DNA from: Apoderus coryli | Lineage: Eukaryota > Arthropoda > Insecta > Coleoptera > Attelabidae | Length of the DNA: 64,000 nucleotides | NCBI GenBank assembly: GCA_911728435.2 | Contig: OU452198.1 | Span: 16,836,001-16,900,000 of the forward strand | Direction of reading: 5' to 3' | Part shown: positions 35,559 through 46,950 of the stretch, piece by piece | How positions within the stretch are numbered: the first letter of the stretch is position 1 | How the letters are laid out: the number at the start of each line of letters is the position of its first letter | Notes under the pieces: generated by a model | Seen by the model: the letters and a program-made list of their open reading frames with translations, nothing else | Told to the model about the DNA's origin: nothing | Database searches by the model: none | Made by a program: the position numbers and the translations under genes

Positions 35559-35964
35559 TCACTTAAAACAAGAATACCACAGGGGGTGGAGTCTTGTGAT
35601 AAATGTTACATTAGTCATACCAGTCGGTATATTTATAAGGCAGCGTATTACAGAACACACCAGTGATTCGAAAAAAAGATGCAAAACCCAGCTTTGATTG
35701 ATCGTTGTAGAACTTTGAATTATGGTGGTGGTGGAGGAGTCCCATCGTGCAAGAAGTTCATTAGAATTTTGCTGCAAAAACCATAAATACAGAGGCCCAT
35801 TTAAATTTGGAGGTAGTCTCAAGGGACCAAGAGCCCCTGTAGGAAGGTTTGCACTTTCAGATGCAAGAAATTGTGTTCCATGCAGTTGCAAGCGCGGGTT
35901 CATACTCTGGGTGTACACAAATTGCACAGGCACTCAAAATGTAGAAATAAAAGGAACTTATTAA
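35559..35964. other. unrecognised open region, possible exon or retrocopy
   Basis: About 400 bp, richer in G and C than its surroundings, is open in several frames: minus 35559-35933 (124 codons) and plus 35722-35964 (80 codons). The minus frame includes LPTGALGPLRLPPNLNGPLY and has varied codon use. The plus frame reads CCKNHKYRGPFKFGG. Neither matches a mobile-element protein I know. It could be a host exon, a retrocopy or chance. Multiple open frames argue for a composition effect. Confidence 0.2.
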
Positions 35965-36265
35965 GAAATCAAAAATTAATAACTTACCTCGCCAACTTGC
36001 TAGCTAAACATTTAATGTTTTTATTGTCAAATATGTCACAAATAAGAAGATAAATGTAGTTTATTAATTTCTTTACTTAAAGTCTAATCAATTTATTATT
36101 ATCAATCAATTATTATTTTTTGGCTTTACTTTGTTTCTTTGACCTTATTATAAATATGTTTATTTCTTAGATTTTTCTTGATTTTAGGTCATATAATAAG
36201 AATACACAATTTTTACTTATGTCTGTGGTCTTTTTCAAAAATTCTAAAATGTTTTTTTATTATTT

Positions 36266-36340
36266 AGTACTACACTTAAAATTTACATTTACATACCAGG
36301 TGAGTCTTAAATGTAAATTTTAAATTTTAAGTGTAGTACT
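36266..36340. repeat. 26-bp inverted repeat
   Basis: AGTACTACACTTAAAATT at the start pairs with the end of the block; the right arm has a 7-bp internal duplication (TTTAAAT). The loop is about 16 nt. Possibly the end of a small DNA element. Confidence 0.6.
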
Positions 36341-36519
36341 AATTAATTAGTTAATTAGTTATATTTAAACTTTCATGTATACAACTGCACCTAAAAATTA
36401 AAGTTGACGTTTGCGAGCATTTACCTAAAATATAATTACCAACCTGATTTTTTTATCGATTTATTCAAACTTTTACATGCTGCACTAAACAAACTTTAAA
36501 AAATCCTTACAATATTCGT

Positions 36520-36850
36520 CAATATTACGTTAATAAATCTATTGTTTTAAAAATACAAGTACACGTTTATTCAATGTTCTTTAGAAACGTTGTTTAAAAA
36601 TAAATCTCTAACAATAAAATTTGTGCATGTATCGTTTATTTTCTACGTGTATTCAACGTATTATGAAAACGTTTTAAAAATATTATTATCAACGTAGTTT
36701 TGACGTGTTTTGAACACCACACTTTTTACACGTTGTATGTAACGTTTAATACCGCGACATTTTTGAGTAGATTCTACGTAATAAAAACACGATTTTAATA
36801 AAACGTTATTAGTAAATTTAAACGTTTTTACGCACGTGTGTTTATTGGGA
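36520..36850. repeat. ACGT-rich block
   Basis: About a dozen ACGT or AACGTT words at irregular 10-30 bp spacing in otherwise AT-rich DNA, for example ACACGTTTATT, GAAAACGTTTT, ACACGTTGTATG and AAACGTTTTTACGCACGTG. No gene. Origin unknown; possibly the inside of an unnamed DNA element. Confidence 0.4.
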
Positions 36851-37384
36851 TGCGATATTTTATTCATCCAAATGCAAATTATTTCAGCTTGCAACTTCCA
36901 TTTGAACCATTTTTTTGTATCTGCACAATTCTACAAACCATTTATATTTTTTAAAATACATACAGTTTTTATCAAAGTCCGTCCTTCTTCCTTCTCGCCC
37001 TATTTCTTGCTCAGTAGTTTACTGCAGTCATTAAGTCGTAACCAAAATATCTGAAAAATACAATACCAGAGCCTGTACTTGGTTCTAAATTGATTTTCCT
37101 CATTTAACTCACAACTGTCGCCTATGTCGCTTAATACGTTTATGAAACGACTAACCTATCTGATTAATCCAAATTTGATTTTGTCGAAATATACTTTATT
37201 ATACAAATTTCGCAAATGAAATTATATTGTCGAGTATATTTTCAAATATTTACTTGGCGGCTTTAGAACTATGTGAGCATGAATTATTAGCAATTTCGTT
37301 AACCCAATGACTAGAATTTTGAAAGTAGACTTGTAATTCCTTTTACAATACTTTTGATATAGACTACTTTATTAAAACCATATA
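36851..37384. other. no gene seen
   Basis: Non-coding. Confidence 0.3.
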
Positions 37385-37824
37385 CAGGGTTCTTGACGTC
37401 ATTCGACACGCAATATTGTAGCTAAATAGCTTGATATAAAATAAAAATTACTTACGTGTGTGTTGCATAGAAATTAAGGGTACATTCGAATAATACGTTT
37501 AGGTATACTGTATACAAATATATTAAAAGTATCAACACTGTTTTTTTTTTCTGGAAAGCCTTATAGGTATCAGATATATTTTTAGATTCTACGATTAAAA
37601 TAACCCTGCCTTTTATATCTCATAATATAGATTTTAATTTTTGCACAAATGTAGTGACAATTTGAATGTCAAAATTCTCAATGAGCTTTTGTCTTTTTTA
37701 AACCCACAGTTTTATCTCGCATGTAAAAAATTGCGCCACTTGATATAGGATGTCCAGAAATTCAAATTTTATAATTTGAAAGTTGAAGCGCTAAAAACTT
37801 GTTTATTTCTAACGGAACACCCTG
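37385..37824. mobile_element. possible mariner-type MITE, 440 bp
   Basis: CAGGGTTCTTGACG at the left and CGGAACACCCTG at the right, both flanked by TA. The inverted match is short (CAGGGT plus scattered bases), so this is tentative. Confidence 0.4.
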
Positions 37825-37933
37825 TATGTGATATTAAAATTAGTTGAAGAAATGGTATATTCGTATAAGCTGGATAAGTTTTTCAATTTTTAATATTAAA
37901 TCACCAATAACATTTTTTTTTCTTAAAAATATA

Positions 37934-39691
37934 CCGGGTATCCCACCGGGAAGGGATTCGATCGATTATGGAGAAACTACACTGTGGAACGATCTGAAAA
38001 TCTGGTGTGGTACTTAGGTCGACGGTACCAATTCGGCTAAAATGTTTTCAAGAATCTAGCACTTCCGGTTATACCGGAAATGGGTGTCAGCTTTCTTATT
38101 TCAAATACGACCCTATATAAATTATCTTTTTTTATATTCTCCTTGTAATTCTAAACATATTCCATACAAATATGTTATACCTATCGCCAGCCGTTTTCGA
38201 AATATTTGAAATTTTATGTCAAAAATTACGTTTTCAGAGTAAAGAATAATTACAATTTTTTATTATATTATGGAAGCTTTAATAATTTAATTTGTTAGAA
38301 TATCCTACGAGATATAGACCTACTTTAGGCGCCTACGTATATTTTTTTAGTAAATATTAATACAGGGTATTTGAAAAAAAGGGTAAAAATCAAATTGAAA
38401 AAAGTCTCAAAATTCAAAATTTTTAAACGGCAATCGCCCATTTTAGATTTTTTTTATTTTATTGCATCAAAAATAAGGGCAAGTTCATGAAAAGATGTTT
38501 ATCCCAAGAACTGATGGTTTTCAAAATATTGGCAATTTTACATTTTCCTATTACAATAGTGATATGAATTTGAAATTTAATTCATTTTAGTTGGCGATGA
38601 TGGCGTTAGAAATATGACACTTGCCAAAAATAATCAATAATTATGACAAATTGTAGACATTAATTAGTAGTAATAATCATGGCGGGCGTATAAATTATAC
38701 TAACGAATACTATCTAAATTTGTTTATTATTTATGGATAATGTGACAGAGTGATGTCACAAACGTGTGATACATTTTCTGCCAGGTACCCAGAAAAACAT
38801 AATTTCAAAAATTTCGGGTCCGTAAAGACAAAAATAAAACGAAGGAAACCTATTTGTGACGATGAAGCTGTAGACATAGCTATACTGTGGTACTTCACGG
38901 CATATCTTACGACACCTCTGAGAAAATTTGCAGTGGAGTCTGGATTTTCTAAAAGCACCATTCTCCATAAATAATAAACAAATTTAGATAGTATTCGTTA
39001 GTATAATTTATACGCCCGCCATGATTATTCCTACTAATTAATGTCTACAATTTGTCATAGTTGTTGATTATGTTTGTCAAGTGTCATATTTATTTGCTAT
39101 CTAAAGCCATCATGGTCAACTAAAATCAATTAAATTTCAAATTAATATCACTATTGTAATAGAAAAATGTAAAATTTCCAATATTTTGAAAACTATCAGT
39201 TTTTTGGGATGGACATCCTTTCATAAACTTGCCCTTGTTTTTGATGCAAAAAATTAAAAAGTATATAAGTTGCCATTTAAAAATTTTGATTTATGACACT
39301 TTTTTCAATTTGATTTTTACCCTTTTTTTCAAATACCCTGTATATATCTTCTAGGATATTCTAACAAATTAAATTATTAAAGCTTCCATATAATAAAAAA
39401 TTGTTATTATTCTCTATTCTGAAAACGTCATTTTTGACATAAAATTTCAAATATTTCGAAAACGGCTGGCAATAGGTATAACATATTATGCATGAAATAT
39501 GTTTAGAATTACAAAGAGAATCCAAAAAAAATATAATTTACATAGGTTCGCTTGAAGTAAGGAAGTTGACACCCATTTTCGGTATAACCGCTAGATTCTT
39601 GAAAACATTTTAGCCGACACCAGATTTTTAGATTCTTCCACAGTGTAGTTTCTCCATAATCGATCGAATCCCTTCCCGGTGGGACACCCGG
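37934..39691. mobile_element. mariner-type element with ~730-800 bp terminal inverted repeats
   Basis: It starts CCGGGTATCCCACCGGGAAG and ends in the reverse complement of a near-identical string, with TA on both sides (37932-37933 and 39692-39693). The arms 37934-38736 and 38965-39691 are inverted copies that diverge by scattered substitutions and indels. Only a 228-bp spacer separates them, so almost the whole element can fold back. Confidence 0.85.
38750..38974 (+). pseudogene. helix-turn-helix fragment of a mariner transposase
   Basis: The 74-codon frame fills the spacer between the long inverted repeats. RRKPICDDEAVDIAILWYF and then KFAVESGFSKSTILHK resemble the DNA-binding start of DUF4817-associated mariner proteins (a stretch like SxxxGVSxxTVxRIL). 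The catalytic domain is absent, so this is a remnant of the autonomous parent. Confidence 0.5.
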
Positions 39692-39859
39692 TATAGGTAG
39701 GCACATAATATATAACAAATATAAATAATTAATTACTCAAATTCAATAAATGAATGTTAACAAGTGAAAATTTTATAACAGTAAATACAGCAACAAATAC
39801 GTTACAAAAACAAAAAAAAGACATGAAATAAGCTCTGAATGTAAAAAATTGCCAATAAT

Positions 39860-40540
39860 TCATTAAAAATGTTCAAAATGTTATCCGCCGGTCTTAAACA
39901 CACTCGTATTCTATTTTTGAAGCCTTCAGCAACAGCATTCATATGTCTGGGCTAGTTCTTTTGAAGGCTTTTTTTTATTCGCTCCTGCATATTTTCTGGT
40001 GTTGTTTGAGGACTGTATATACTATTCCTTTAATATATTCTACAAGAAGAAGTCGGGCGGTGTGAGATTCGGGGATCTTGCAGGCCAATCCGTCTTTTAG
40101 AAAACTAATATTCAAAAAATTGTCGATCTGCATGCTGGAATGTGGGGGAGTTCCATCCATTTGGAGGCACATATTGTGTCTGATATTTAGAGGAATTCTT
40201 CTAATTCTATCGACAATTTGTCATTTCAAAATTGAAAAAATAATTGTCCATTACAGTGACTCTGAAAAAAATATGGACTAATTAAATATGGGCCCAGGGT
40301 TCTGCCCCATACATTAAATAAACATTTGTTGGGATTATTTACAGTTCGGAATTCGTGAGGATCTGAATTGGAATATTATTGCAAATTATGGCAATCGATA
40401 TCGCCGTTATTAAGAATGAATTGCATTTTGCATAAAAACGAAGAAGAGTCCATAAAGAAGTAGTACTATTCGATGGACAATTATTAATTTCTTCATGGAA
40501 TTATGTAACCACAGTTAAATTTAGGGTTAATTGTAACGTA
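39860..40540 (-). pseudogene. mariner-like transposase, decayed
   Basis: On the minus strand, broken frames read NNGDIDCHN (about 40400), NVWGRTLGPYLISPYFF (about 40262-40312), and MDGTPPHSSMQIDNFL (about 40115-40162), which matches the second catalytic block (usually QHDGAPPH). A worn version of the WPPRSPDL/FFLWGHLK region follows (VEYIKGIVY, about 40030). Several frameshifts are present. Same broad family as 29588-30480. Confidence 0.65.
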
Positions 40541-40560
40541 GAATCTAAAAATATAGCAAG

Positions 40561-40568
40561 ATGTAAAG
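40561..40568. repeat. 8-bp target site duplication (ATGTAAAG)
   Basis: Identical to 42418-42425 across the hAT element. Confidence 0.9.
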
Positions 40569-41412
40569 CAGTGGCGGCTGGTCGGGGTAGGCAAGGTAGG
40601 CACCGCCTACCTTTAAAACTTCGCCCTAAATTAAATACTCAATTCATTATTATTGACTCCATAATTTAAAAAATAATAATATTGATTCTTATATTAATTT
40701 AATTTATTTCATTTTCTACCTTAAACCTTTAAAACATCCCCTTTAATTCAATAATTATCTGTAGGTATAATATAACTACCGCAAAATAGATTTACCGCTG
40801 GTGCTATAACCCACTACCGAGACTTCGCATTTTTACAGGCAACTGTTATCGTCGCCTACACCGTATACTCGTATACACTTTATACACATATACCTATGTA
40901 CATATCAAAAGTTTTGGGCCACTGGTCACCGGGTAATAGTATGCACTACCATATACGGCCTAAAATACATGTATTTTGCTCAAAATTGTTGTACTTTTTC
41001 TTGAATATATTTAAATAAATATACAGAAAAAACTGATCGTGATTGAGAACTTTTATATAATACCTATGTGTGCTATTGCGTAGGAACGTGTTTACGTTGA
41101 GCTTAGGCACCTACCCCGGCCTCCTTCTATCTATTGTAGATAGGTAGGTATACTATTTGCACGAATTTCGATTTGTACGTTAGGTATTTTTGTTTACTGT
41201 TTTTGTTTTGTTACATTACGTATGAACTATTTGTTCGTCTGTTGTTTAAATACTAGTGCCATTGATTAAAAAGTGTATGTATTTAATTATTTAATAATAA
41301 TAGTAATAATATTTTGACTAGTACAAGTAAAGTTTAGTGGTTGTGCTGCACAACTTGTTGCGGTAGCGGTAAGTAGTAATTAGGTAGTAATATTAATGTT
41401 TATTCAATACTT

Positions 41413-41422
41413 AAATAATTTT
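41413..41422. repeat. 10-bp target site duplication (AAATAATTTT)
   Basis: Same string at 42150-42159. The empty site in the sister hAT element (around 6990-7000) has one copy. Low-complexity sequence lowers the certainty of its exact length. Confidence 0.7.
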
Positions 41423-41493
41423 AAGAATTGCTTGTTACATAAAGCAACAAGACTTTAAGTTATGTTGGAAATTTGTTTCACACTACCATGCTT

Positions 41494-41537
41494 TCACCAG
41501 ACGGCCGTTTCGTCGATCTACGACTCATCAGTGGTGA
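41494..41537 (-). ncRNA. hammerhead ribozyme (left monomer)
   Basis: Minus strand: stem I TCACCA/TGGTGA (6 bp), core CTGATGA and GAAA intact, stem II GTCG/CGAC with loop TAGAT, stem III the self-complementary CGGCCG, cleavage triplet GTC. All universally conserved core bases are present. The palindromic stem III suggests folding as a dimer. Confidence 0.85.
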
Positions 41538-41878
41538 TCGGCAGGCAGTGTGACCCAAATTTCCAACATTTACAAAGAGCTTATACTAGCACGAGAATTG
41601 ATTGAGAGAGAGAGCTATTTTTGGCGACACCTAGCGTGAACAGGCAATATGCCGGGTGAAACACAGTTCACAAACGATGGCCGGATAAGAAGTAACAACT
41701 CCATTATATCCTATTGCCAACACTAGATGCGCCGGAATCCCCTAGCCGGGAGGCTTTATTTAAGAATTGCTTACATAAAGCAACAAGACTTTAAGTTATG
41801 CATCTCTCTCTCAATCAATTCTCGTGCTAGTATAAGCTCTTTGTAAATGTAGAAAATTTGGGTCACACTGCCTGCCGA

Positions 41879-41922
41879 TCACCACTGATGAGTCGTGGAT
41901 CGACGAAACGGCCGTCTGGTGA
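41879..41922 (+). ncRNA. hammerhead ribozyme (right monomer)
   Basis: Same layout on the plus strand: stem I TCACCA/TGGTGA, core CTGATGA and GAAA, stem II GTCG/CGAC with loop TGGAT, stem III CGGCCG, cleavage triplet GTC. It differs from the left copy only in the stem II loop. Confidence 0.85.
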
Positions 41923-42425
41923 AACAAATTTCCAACATAACTTAAAGTCTTGCTGCTATAAAGCATAATGTACATAAGTAACAAGCAATTCTTAAATAAA
42001 GCCTCCCTGCTAGGGGATTCGGGCGCATCTAGTGTTGGCAATAGGATATAATGGAGTTGTTACTTCTTGTCCGGCCATCGTTTGTGAACTGTGTTTCACC
42101 CGGCATATTGCCTGTTCACACTAGGTGTCGCCAAAAACATCTCTCTCACAAATAATTTTGTATTTTATTTGTATTTGATTATGTATTGGATTTCGTAGAG
42201 TAGTGAATGAGGCATAATTTTTAAAAATAAAAAAAATAAGAATTACCTTACGAGACCCGTATTTTACCGTGTTCTTTTTTACCTTGATAATTTTCTACTT
42301 TTCATCTAAGGCACTTGACCTTGACAATCTAAAAAAATTTCGTCTGCCGCGCCATTTACTTCATATCCATTTTTTACTTAGTGCCTACCTAATAAAATTA
42401 CCCACGAGCCGCCACTGATGTAAAG

Positions 42426-43296
42426 CATACCATTAAAAAAATACTATTACGTATACTTATTTGCGATATACTTTATACAAAAAAAATATTTTTAAATTGA
42501 CCATTAATTCCATTCTATGGAAACCATATAAATGAATTTTATTTTATCACAGCTAATACACAGTAGCTGTGATTTTATATCAAACCAGTTAACCACATAA
42601 TATTCCATGTTTAATGACGTGAATAACCCTGTACAGATAGAAGTATAATAATAATGTTGGTTAAAACCTTTATTATCCTGTAGTTTGAAACACCCACCGT
42701 AATAAGTTTTCTAAGATGGCCATTATTGAACCAAAAAAAGTATGAGCAGCTTTTGTAACTTAATGAAACTTTAGCGACTTATTGTCCAGGAAATTTGCTG
42801 CAGTATTTTATTATACTACATGTATAAAAACGTAGGTACATAAACTTGAAAACTGTTGTTACCATATAAATGGGAAGTTGGTAAATATATCTTGCGAAGG
42901 AATTAGTTGTTGAAAATAAAAATATAAGTTTTTGCAATAAATGTTTCGAGTGTATTTATTATTAACCTGATTATTATTGCTTTAGATTGCAAAGAGACTT
43001 GTTTCTATATTTTACCTCGAATGTCGTGTGTATAATAACTTAACCACAGAAATCGCTAGCATTTTATATAAATACAATATAGGAAGATACACCACCATAG
43101 TCTAATAAATAAAATATTATAATATACTGAAGTAAGCACTTCTTGAATGAGTTTGGTACACATGGGAGTCACACACAAATTATGTGTTAGAAAATTAAAT
43201 TTTTTGGAATTCAATATGGTAACATTCTAACTCTAGCCTAGTAAAACCATGATCTTCTTCGATTGCAACCTACAACCACTTTATTGTATTATTGGG
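42426..43296. other. no gene seen
   Basis: Non-coding. A 10-bp inverted repeat (ATCACAGCTA) lies near 42546-42573. Confidence 0.3.
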
Positions 43297-43515
43297 TTAG
43301 ATGACCTTTACAAATGTGCGACCATTTTTCAACCTTCTTTTATTTGTGTCTTGTCTGGCCATGGTTGGCCCCTTTAACTGCGTTTTCGTAGCACGATAGC
43401 ACCCAAACGCTTTAACCGATTGAGCTAAATTTGGTATATGAGTTTGAGGCAGTCCTAGGATGAAGCCATTCGTCTTTGGTTGAAATCGCTTAAGCACTGT
43501 GATAGGGGTGGACAC
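43297..43515 (-). repeat. Helentron-like internal fragment
   Basis: The minus strand reads ATACCAAATTTAGCTCAATC and GGTTAAAGCGTTTGGGTGC. This is a word series seen in insect Helentron/HINE-type repeats next to GTCT microsatellites. A related plus-strand fragment lies at 44180-44310. Confidence 0.4.
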
Positions 43516-44179
43516 AACCGCTAAATTTTCATATATCAGTAGGGGTCGAATGATACATTATTTTAAAGTATTTTTATCTGTTTTACAGCGTCACTTTTGA
43601 CATTTTGTCCTCATAATTCTCGAGAAAATAGCGCTTAAAATGTCAGCAGTGAGTTACTCGCAACGTATATAATATACAGGGTTATTCACGCTTTATAGCG
43701 CGGATTATTGTGGCGAAACTACGTGACTTTCAATAAGTTTCATTTATTGGACGTGTAGGCATGTATTATGGCTACTTTTTAAAATTGGTTTCATATTATT
43801 GTAGATTGTTTTATCGGAGTCGTTTAGGCGGTTTGGCCTCCCCTCACTTCGACATGCAGAAGATCTTATGTGAATGACTCTAATCTATGAATTGCCCAGC
43901 TGTCCCACACTTTTCATAAAGTTGATGATTTCTCTGGGGTCTAAATTCCTTGCCTCGTCGGGTGTTAGGGTCACCCCTCCAAGGTGTATTAGCGGTTTCA
44001 TATTATACAAGCTGTCCCAAATAACCTAAAAGTATCAAAGAGGTTAAATATTAAATTTTGAGTTTAGAAATAATCCACCAAAATCAAAGGTGAGCTTGAT
44101 GAGTCAAAGCTAGACCGCACAAAATGCAAAATATGAACTGAAGAGATAAAGTCAAATGGAAACACTATGTGAACAATCG
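43516..44179. other. no gene seen
   Basis: Non-coding. TACAGGGTTATTCACGC at 43676 is a lone mariner-like terminus. Confidence 0.3.
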
Positions 44180-44310
44180 GGGTTTAGGGAATTATACATA
44201 TACCAAAGTTTAGATCAATTGGTTGAAGTGTTTAGGCGCTATCGTGGAAGAATAAATACATAGACACGCAGACTCACAGACAGACAGACTTCCATCTGGA
44301 ATTGGTCTTA
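44180..44310 (+). repeat. Helentron-like internal fragment
   Basis: ATACCAAAGTTTAGATCAAT, GGTTGAAGTGTTTAGGCGC and an ACAGACAGACAGACTT microsatellite: an inverted relative of 43297-43515. Confidence 0.4.
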
Positions 44311-44339
44311 ATCGTTTTTGAGTTATGAATTCTTGAACT

Positions 44340-44456
44340 GGACGTTGGCGTTCCCTAGGGAAGTACACTGGGACCGTTAATTCGTATACATTTCACGACT
44401 ACAGGGGTCGACTACATTGCCTAATGAATAAAGTGTTATTATTATTATACATATTT
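44340..44456 (+). mobile_element. LINE 3' tail
   Basis: AATGAATAAAGTG followed by (TTA)n resembles the LINE 3' ends at 9207 and 12800. No coding part is attached. Confidence 0.35.
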
Positions 44457-45528
44457 TGTATGTCCACTTAGTTATGTTGTGTCTGTTATTGTTAGAAATA
44501 TCTGCATTGAAATTTTTAGTAGTAGTTTCTTTCATAAATATTGAATAAACTAATATTAATAATAATAAAAACATTAAGAAGAAATCAAGAAATGAATAAA
44601 CTACTAAACTACTCAAGCTAGAACGTCTAGAAATCGTCACACATTCAAACAACCTTGGTCAGCTATGGCCACATTCGAAACGAACATTCTAAAACTTTTT
44701 GGAAGCCTCAAAAATTTCAAAAGAAAAGGATAAATTGAATCTTCTAGTCAACTACGTGAGTTCTTCTGTTTACCAACTTATATGTGAATGCAAAACTTAT
44801 AAGAACGCAATACTGTAACTGCTTTTATATTTATGTAAACCCCCAAAGCGAAACTTTTGCACGTATAAGTGTTGAGAATGCTAGCTTTCACAATATTATT
44901 GTAATACGTAAGCAAAAAATGAGTAGGTCTCTAATAATTGACAATGCCAGGGTTAATATCGCAGATGAATACTGCTCATAGCAGAGGTTAATAGACTGGG
45001 GTTCTGCTTAATTTAAACTAAAACAGAGTAAGTGTAAAAGCAGTAAAATGTAGATAATGTATACGCAGGGGAATGAATTAATGTTTTCCTTCACCCCCCT
45101 AAGTAAATTATACCGGGTTATCACAAGGTAAGAGATAGATTTCATCTATATGAACTGTTCATCAATATTATGCGGAAAATGCAATTTTTAGTCCCAAACA
45201 AGGAAGTGTAATTTAATAATTGATCGATTTTGACGTGTGGGGAAGCCTATTTCCTACCGATTTGCAGTTTTACGATGTAAATATCAGAGTCGATACACTA
45301 GTGAACCTATTAGAGCTTCTGATTATAACTTTAAAGTACGGTTCCGTCGCGGCGACTAAGAGCTGTGATCGAGCTTGGCGATTATCGCGCACCACTGTTT
45401 ATATTATAAGCAAATCAATCTAAACACTTTCCTCCGCGCGGCTCTTTAGCGACTATAGCTGACCTAAGCGATCGTCACAAGTCGATTGATCTAAGAGCAG
45501 AATCATCGCTGGATGAATCAACAATATA
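44457..45528. other. no gene seen
   Basis: Non-coding. The 67-codon ORF at 45220 lies in slightly GC-richer sequence but shows no known motif. Confidence 0.3.
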
Positions 45529-46948
45529 CAGGGTGAGCAAAACTCGATGTCCCAGCTCTGTTATGAGAAAATGAAAAATTCTGAAAAGAGATTTTTAAAT
45601 GGAATTAAGTAAGCTCCATTTTAACGCACATTTGATTTTGTTTCCAAATTTGGAAATTAAAGTAAATGACGTCAACAACTTTTTTTTCCAGAACCATACC
45701 TATATTTTTATATAGTTCAAAAGAGGTAATTTTTCTAAGCAACTTTTGTAAAGAAAAAAATTTGTTATCTTCATTCGTTAAAAAATTAAAAGCAAATTTG
45801 TAGGAAAAACTATTACCAAAAATTCGCAACTTTCACAAATTTTAAACAAGTAGGCTTTGGAAACAAACTGCAATTATATCTGTCAATAATAAAACTAATG
45901 GTTGACAAATAGTTTTATCGTCATTTAATGTGTTCATTTTATGTTAAATGTTTACTGATAACGAAAAAGTTGACATGTTATTTGTCAATCCGATTGAAAA
46001 TGAAGGACATTTTGGCATTAACTTTGGTGTGGTATTATTAACGCGCATTTAATTGCTCCATACATTTACGAAGGTGTTTTATGCAGTGAAGAATATTTGC
46101 AATTTCTTCAAGAGCAACTTTCTGTGCTTCTCGAAAATGTGCCATTGCAGTTACGAGCAAATATTTTTTTCAGCATGACGGGGGCGGCTAACACAAAAAT
46201 TTAAAGGAAAAAATTAGAAATGCATGCAATGAACTCTCAAGAGAAATGTTATGTAAGGCCTCAGGAAGAGAAGTAAGGAGGAGATTAGATAAGCGTTTAT
46301 AACTAGGAGGTGGTCGCATTGAAATTTTGTTGTAGTGATTGATTACCTATAATTAATTAGTATTAACCTATAGTATTACTATGTTTAATTCTGTGGTAAT
46401 AATAGTTACTATTAAATAATATCATCTGTTTTTGTAGTGTTTAATAAGTAATTATTATTTACAACCGATGGATAATACGTATTTTCTCTCTTGACTGAAT
46501 ATGAAATATTTGACTTATATTAGAAGTTATCACACGAATACTATTTGTCAACCATTAGTTTACGTATTGACCTCGGTATTGACAGATATAATTGCAGTTT
46601 GTTTCCAAAGCCTACTTGTGTAAAAGTTGTGACGGTTGCGAATTTTTCATATTAGTTTTTTCTACAAATTTGCTTATAATTTTTTAACGAATGAAGATAG
46701 CACATTTTTTTCTCTACAAAAGTTGCTTAGAAAAATAAGCTTTTTTGAACTATGCAAAAATATATGTATGTTTCTGGAAAAAAAAAGTTTGGACGTCAAT
46801 TACTTCAGTTTCCAAACTTGGAAACTAAATGAAATATGGGTTAAAATGGAGCTTACTTAATCCTATTTAAGAACCTCTTTTCCGAATTTTTCTATCGTTT
46901 TTCATTTTCTCATAATAGAGCTGGGACATCGAGTTTTGGTTCACCATG
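45529..46948. mobile_element. mariner-type element with ~400-bp terminal inverted repeats
   Basis: Starts CAGGGTGAGCAAAACTCGA and ends TCGAGTTTTGGTTCACCATG, with TA on both sides. The arms (45529 to about 45910 and 46545 to 46948) are inverted copies. The inside holds a worn transposase (46015-46340). Both arms carry the same ~74-codon frame reading toward the outer end (45829-45605 minus and 46636-46860 plus; LLRKI, then ELxKNI). This follows from the repeat symmetry and may be chance. Confidence 0.8.
46015..46340 (+). pseudogene. mariner-like transposase core, decayed
   Basis: Broken frames read CGIINAHLIAPYIYEG (about 46028-46075), EEYLQFLQEQLSVLLENVPL (about 46090-46150), then a worn QHDGG second catalytic block (about 46172), and IRNACNELSREML followed by a C-terminal GGGRIEILL. 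The order matches DUF4817-associated mariner transposases. The third catalytic block (SPDL...FFLW) has been deleted. Confidence 0.65.
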
Positions 46949-46950
46949 TA

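Larger units (their letters stand above)
41423..42149. mobile_element. inverted, circularly permuted dimer of a ~340-bp ribozyme-bearing monomer
   Basis: The left part (41423 to about 41762) is one monomer on the minus strand, beginning and ending at AAGAATTGCTT, followed by a ~38-bp start of a second copy. The right part (about 41800-42149) is one monomer on the plus strand, beginning and ending at CATCTCTCTC. Sequence that is internal in one arm spans the ends of the other: AAGCAATTCTTAAATAAAGC on the right, and the CGCCAAAAATAGCTCTCTC region on the left. Each monomer has one hammerhead. This fits a retrozyme-like retroelement inserted from multimeric or circular RNA. Confidence 0.75.
40569..42417. 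mobile_element. non-autonomous hAT element carrying a hammerhead dimer
   Basis: Ends are CAGTGGCGGCTGG and CGAGCCGCCACTG, with exact 8-bp duplications outside. It is a sister of 6173-7195; outside the insertion at 41423-42149 the two are nearly collinear over about 1.0-1.1 kb. It encodes no transposase. Confidence 0.9.
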
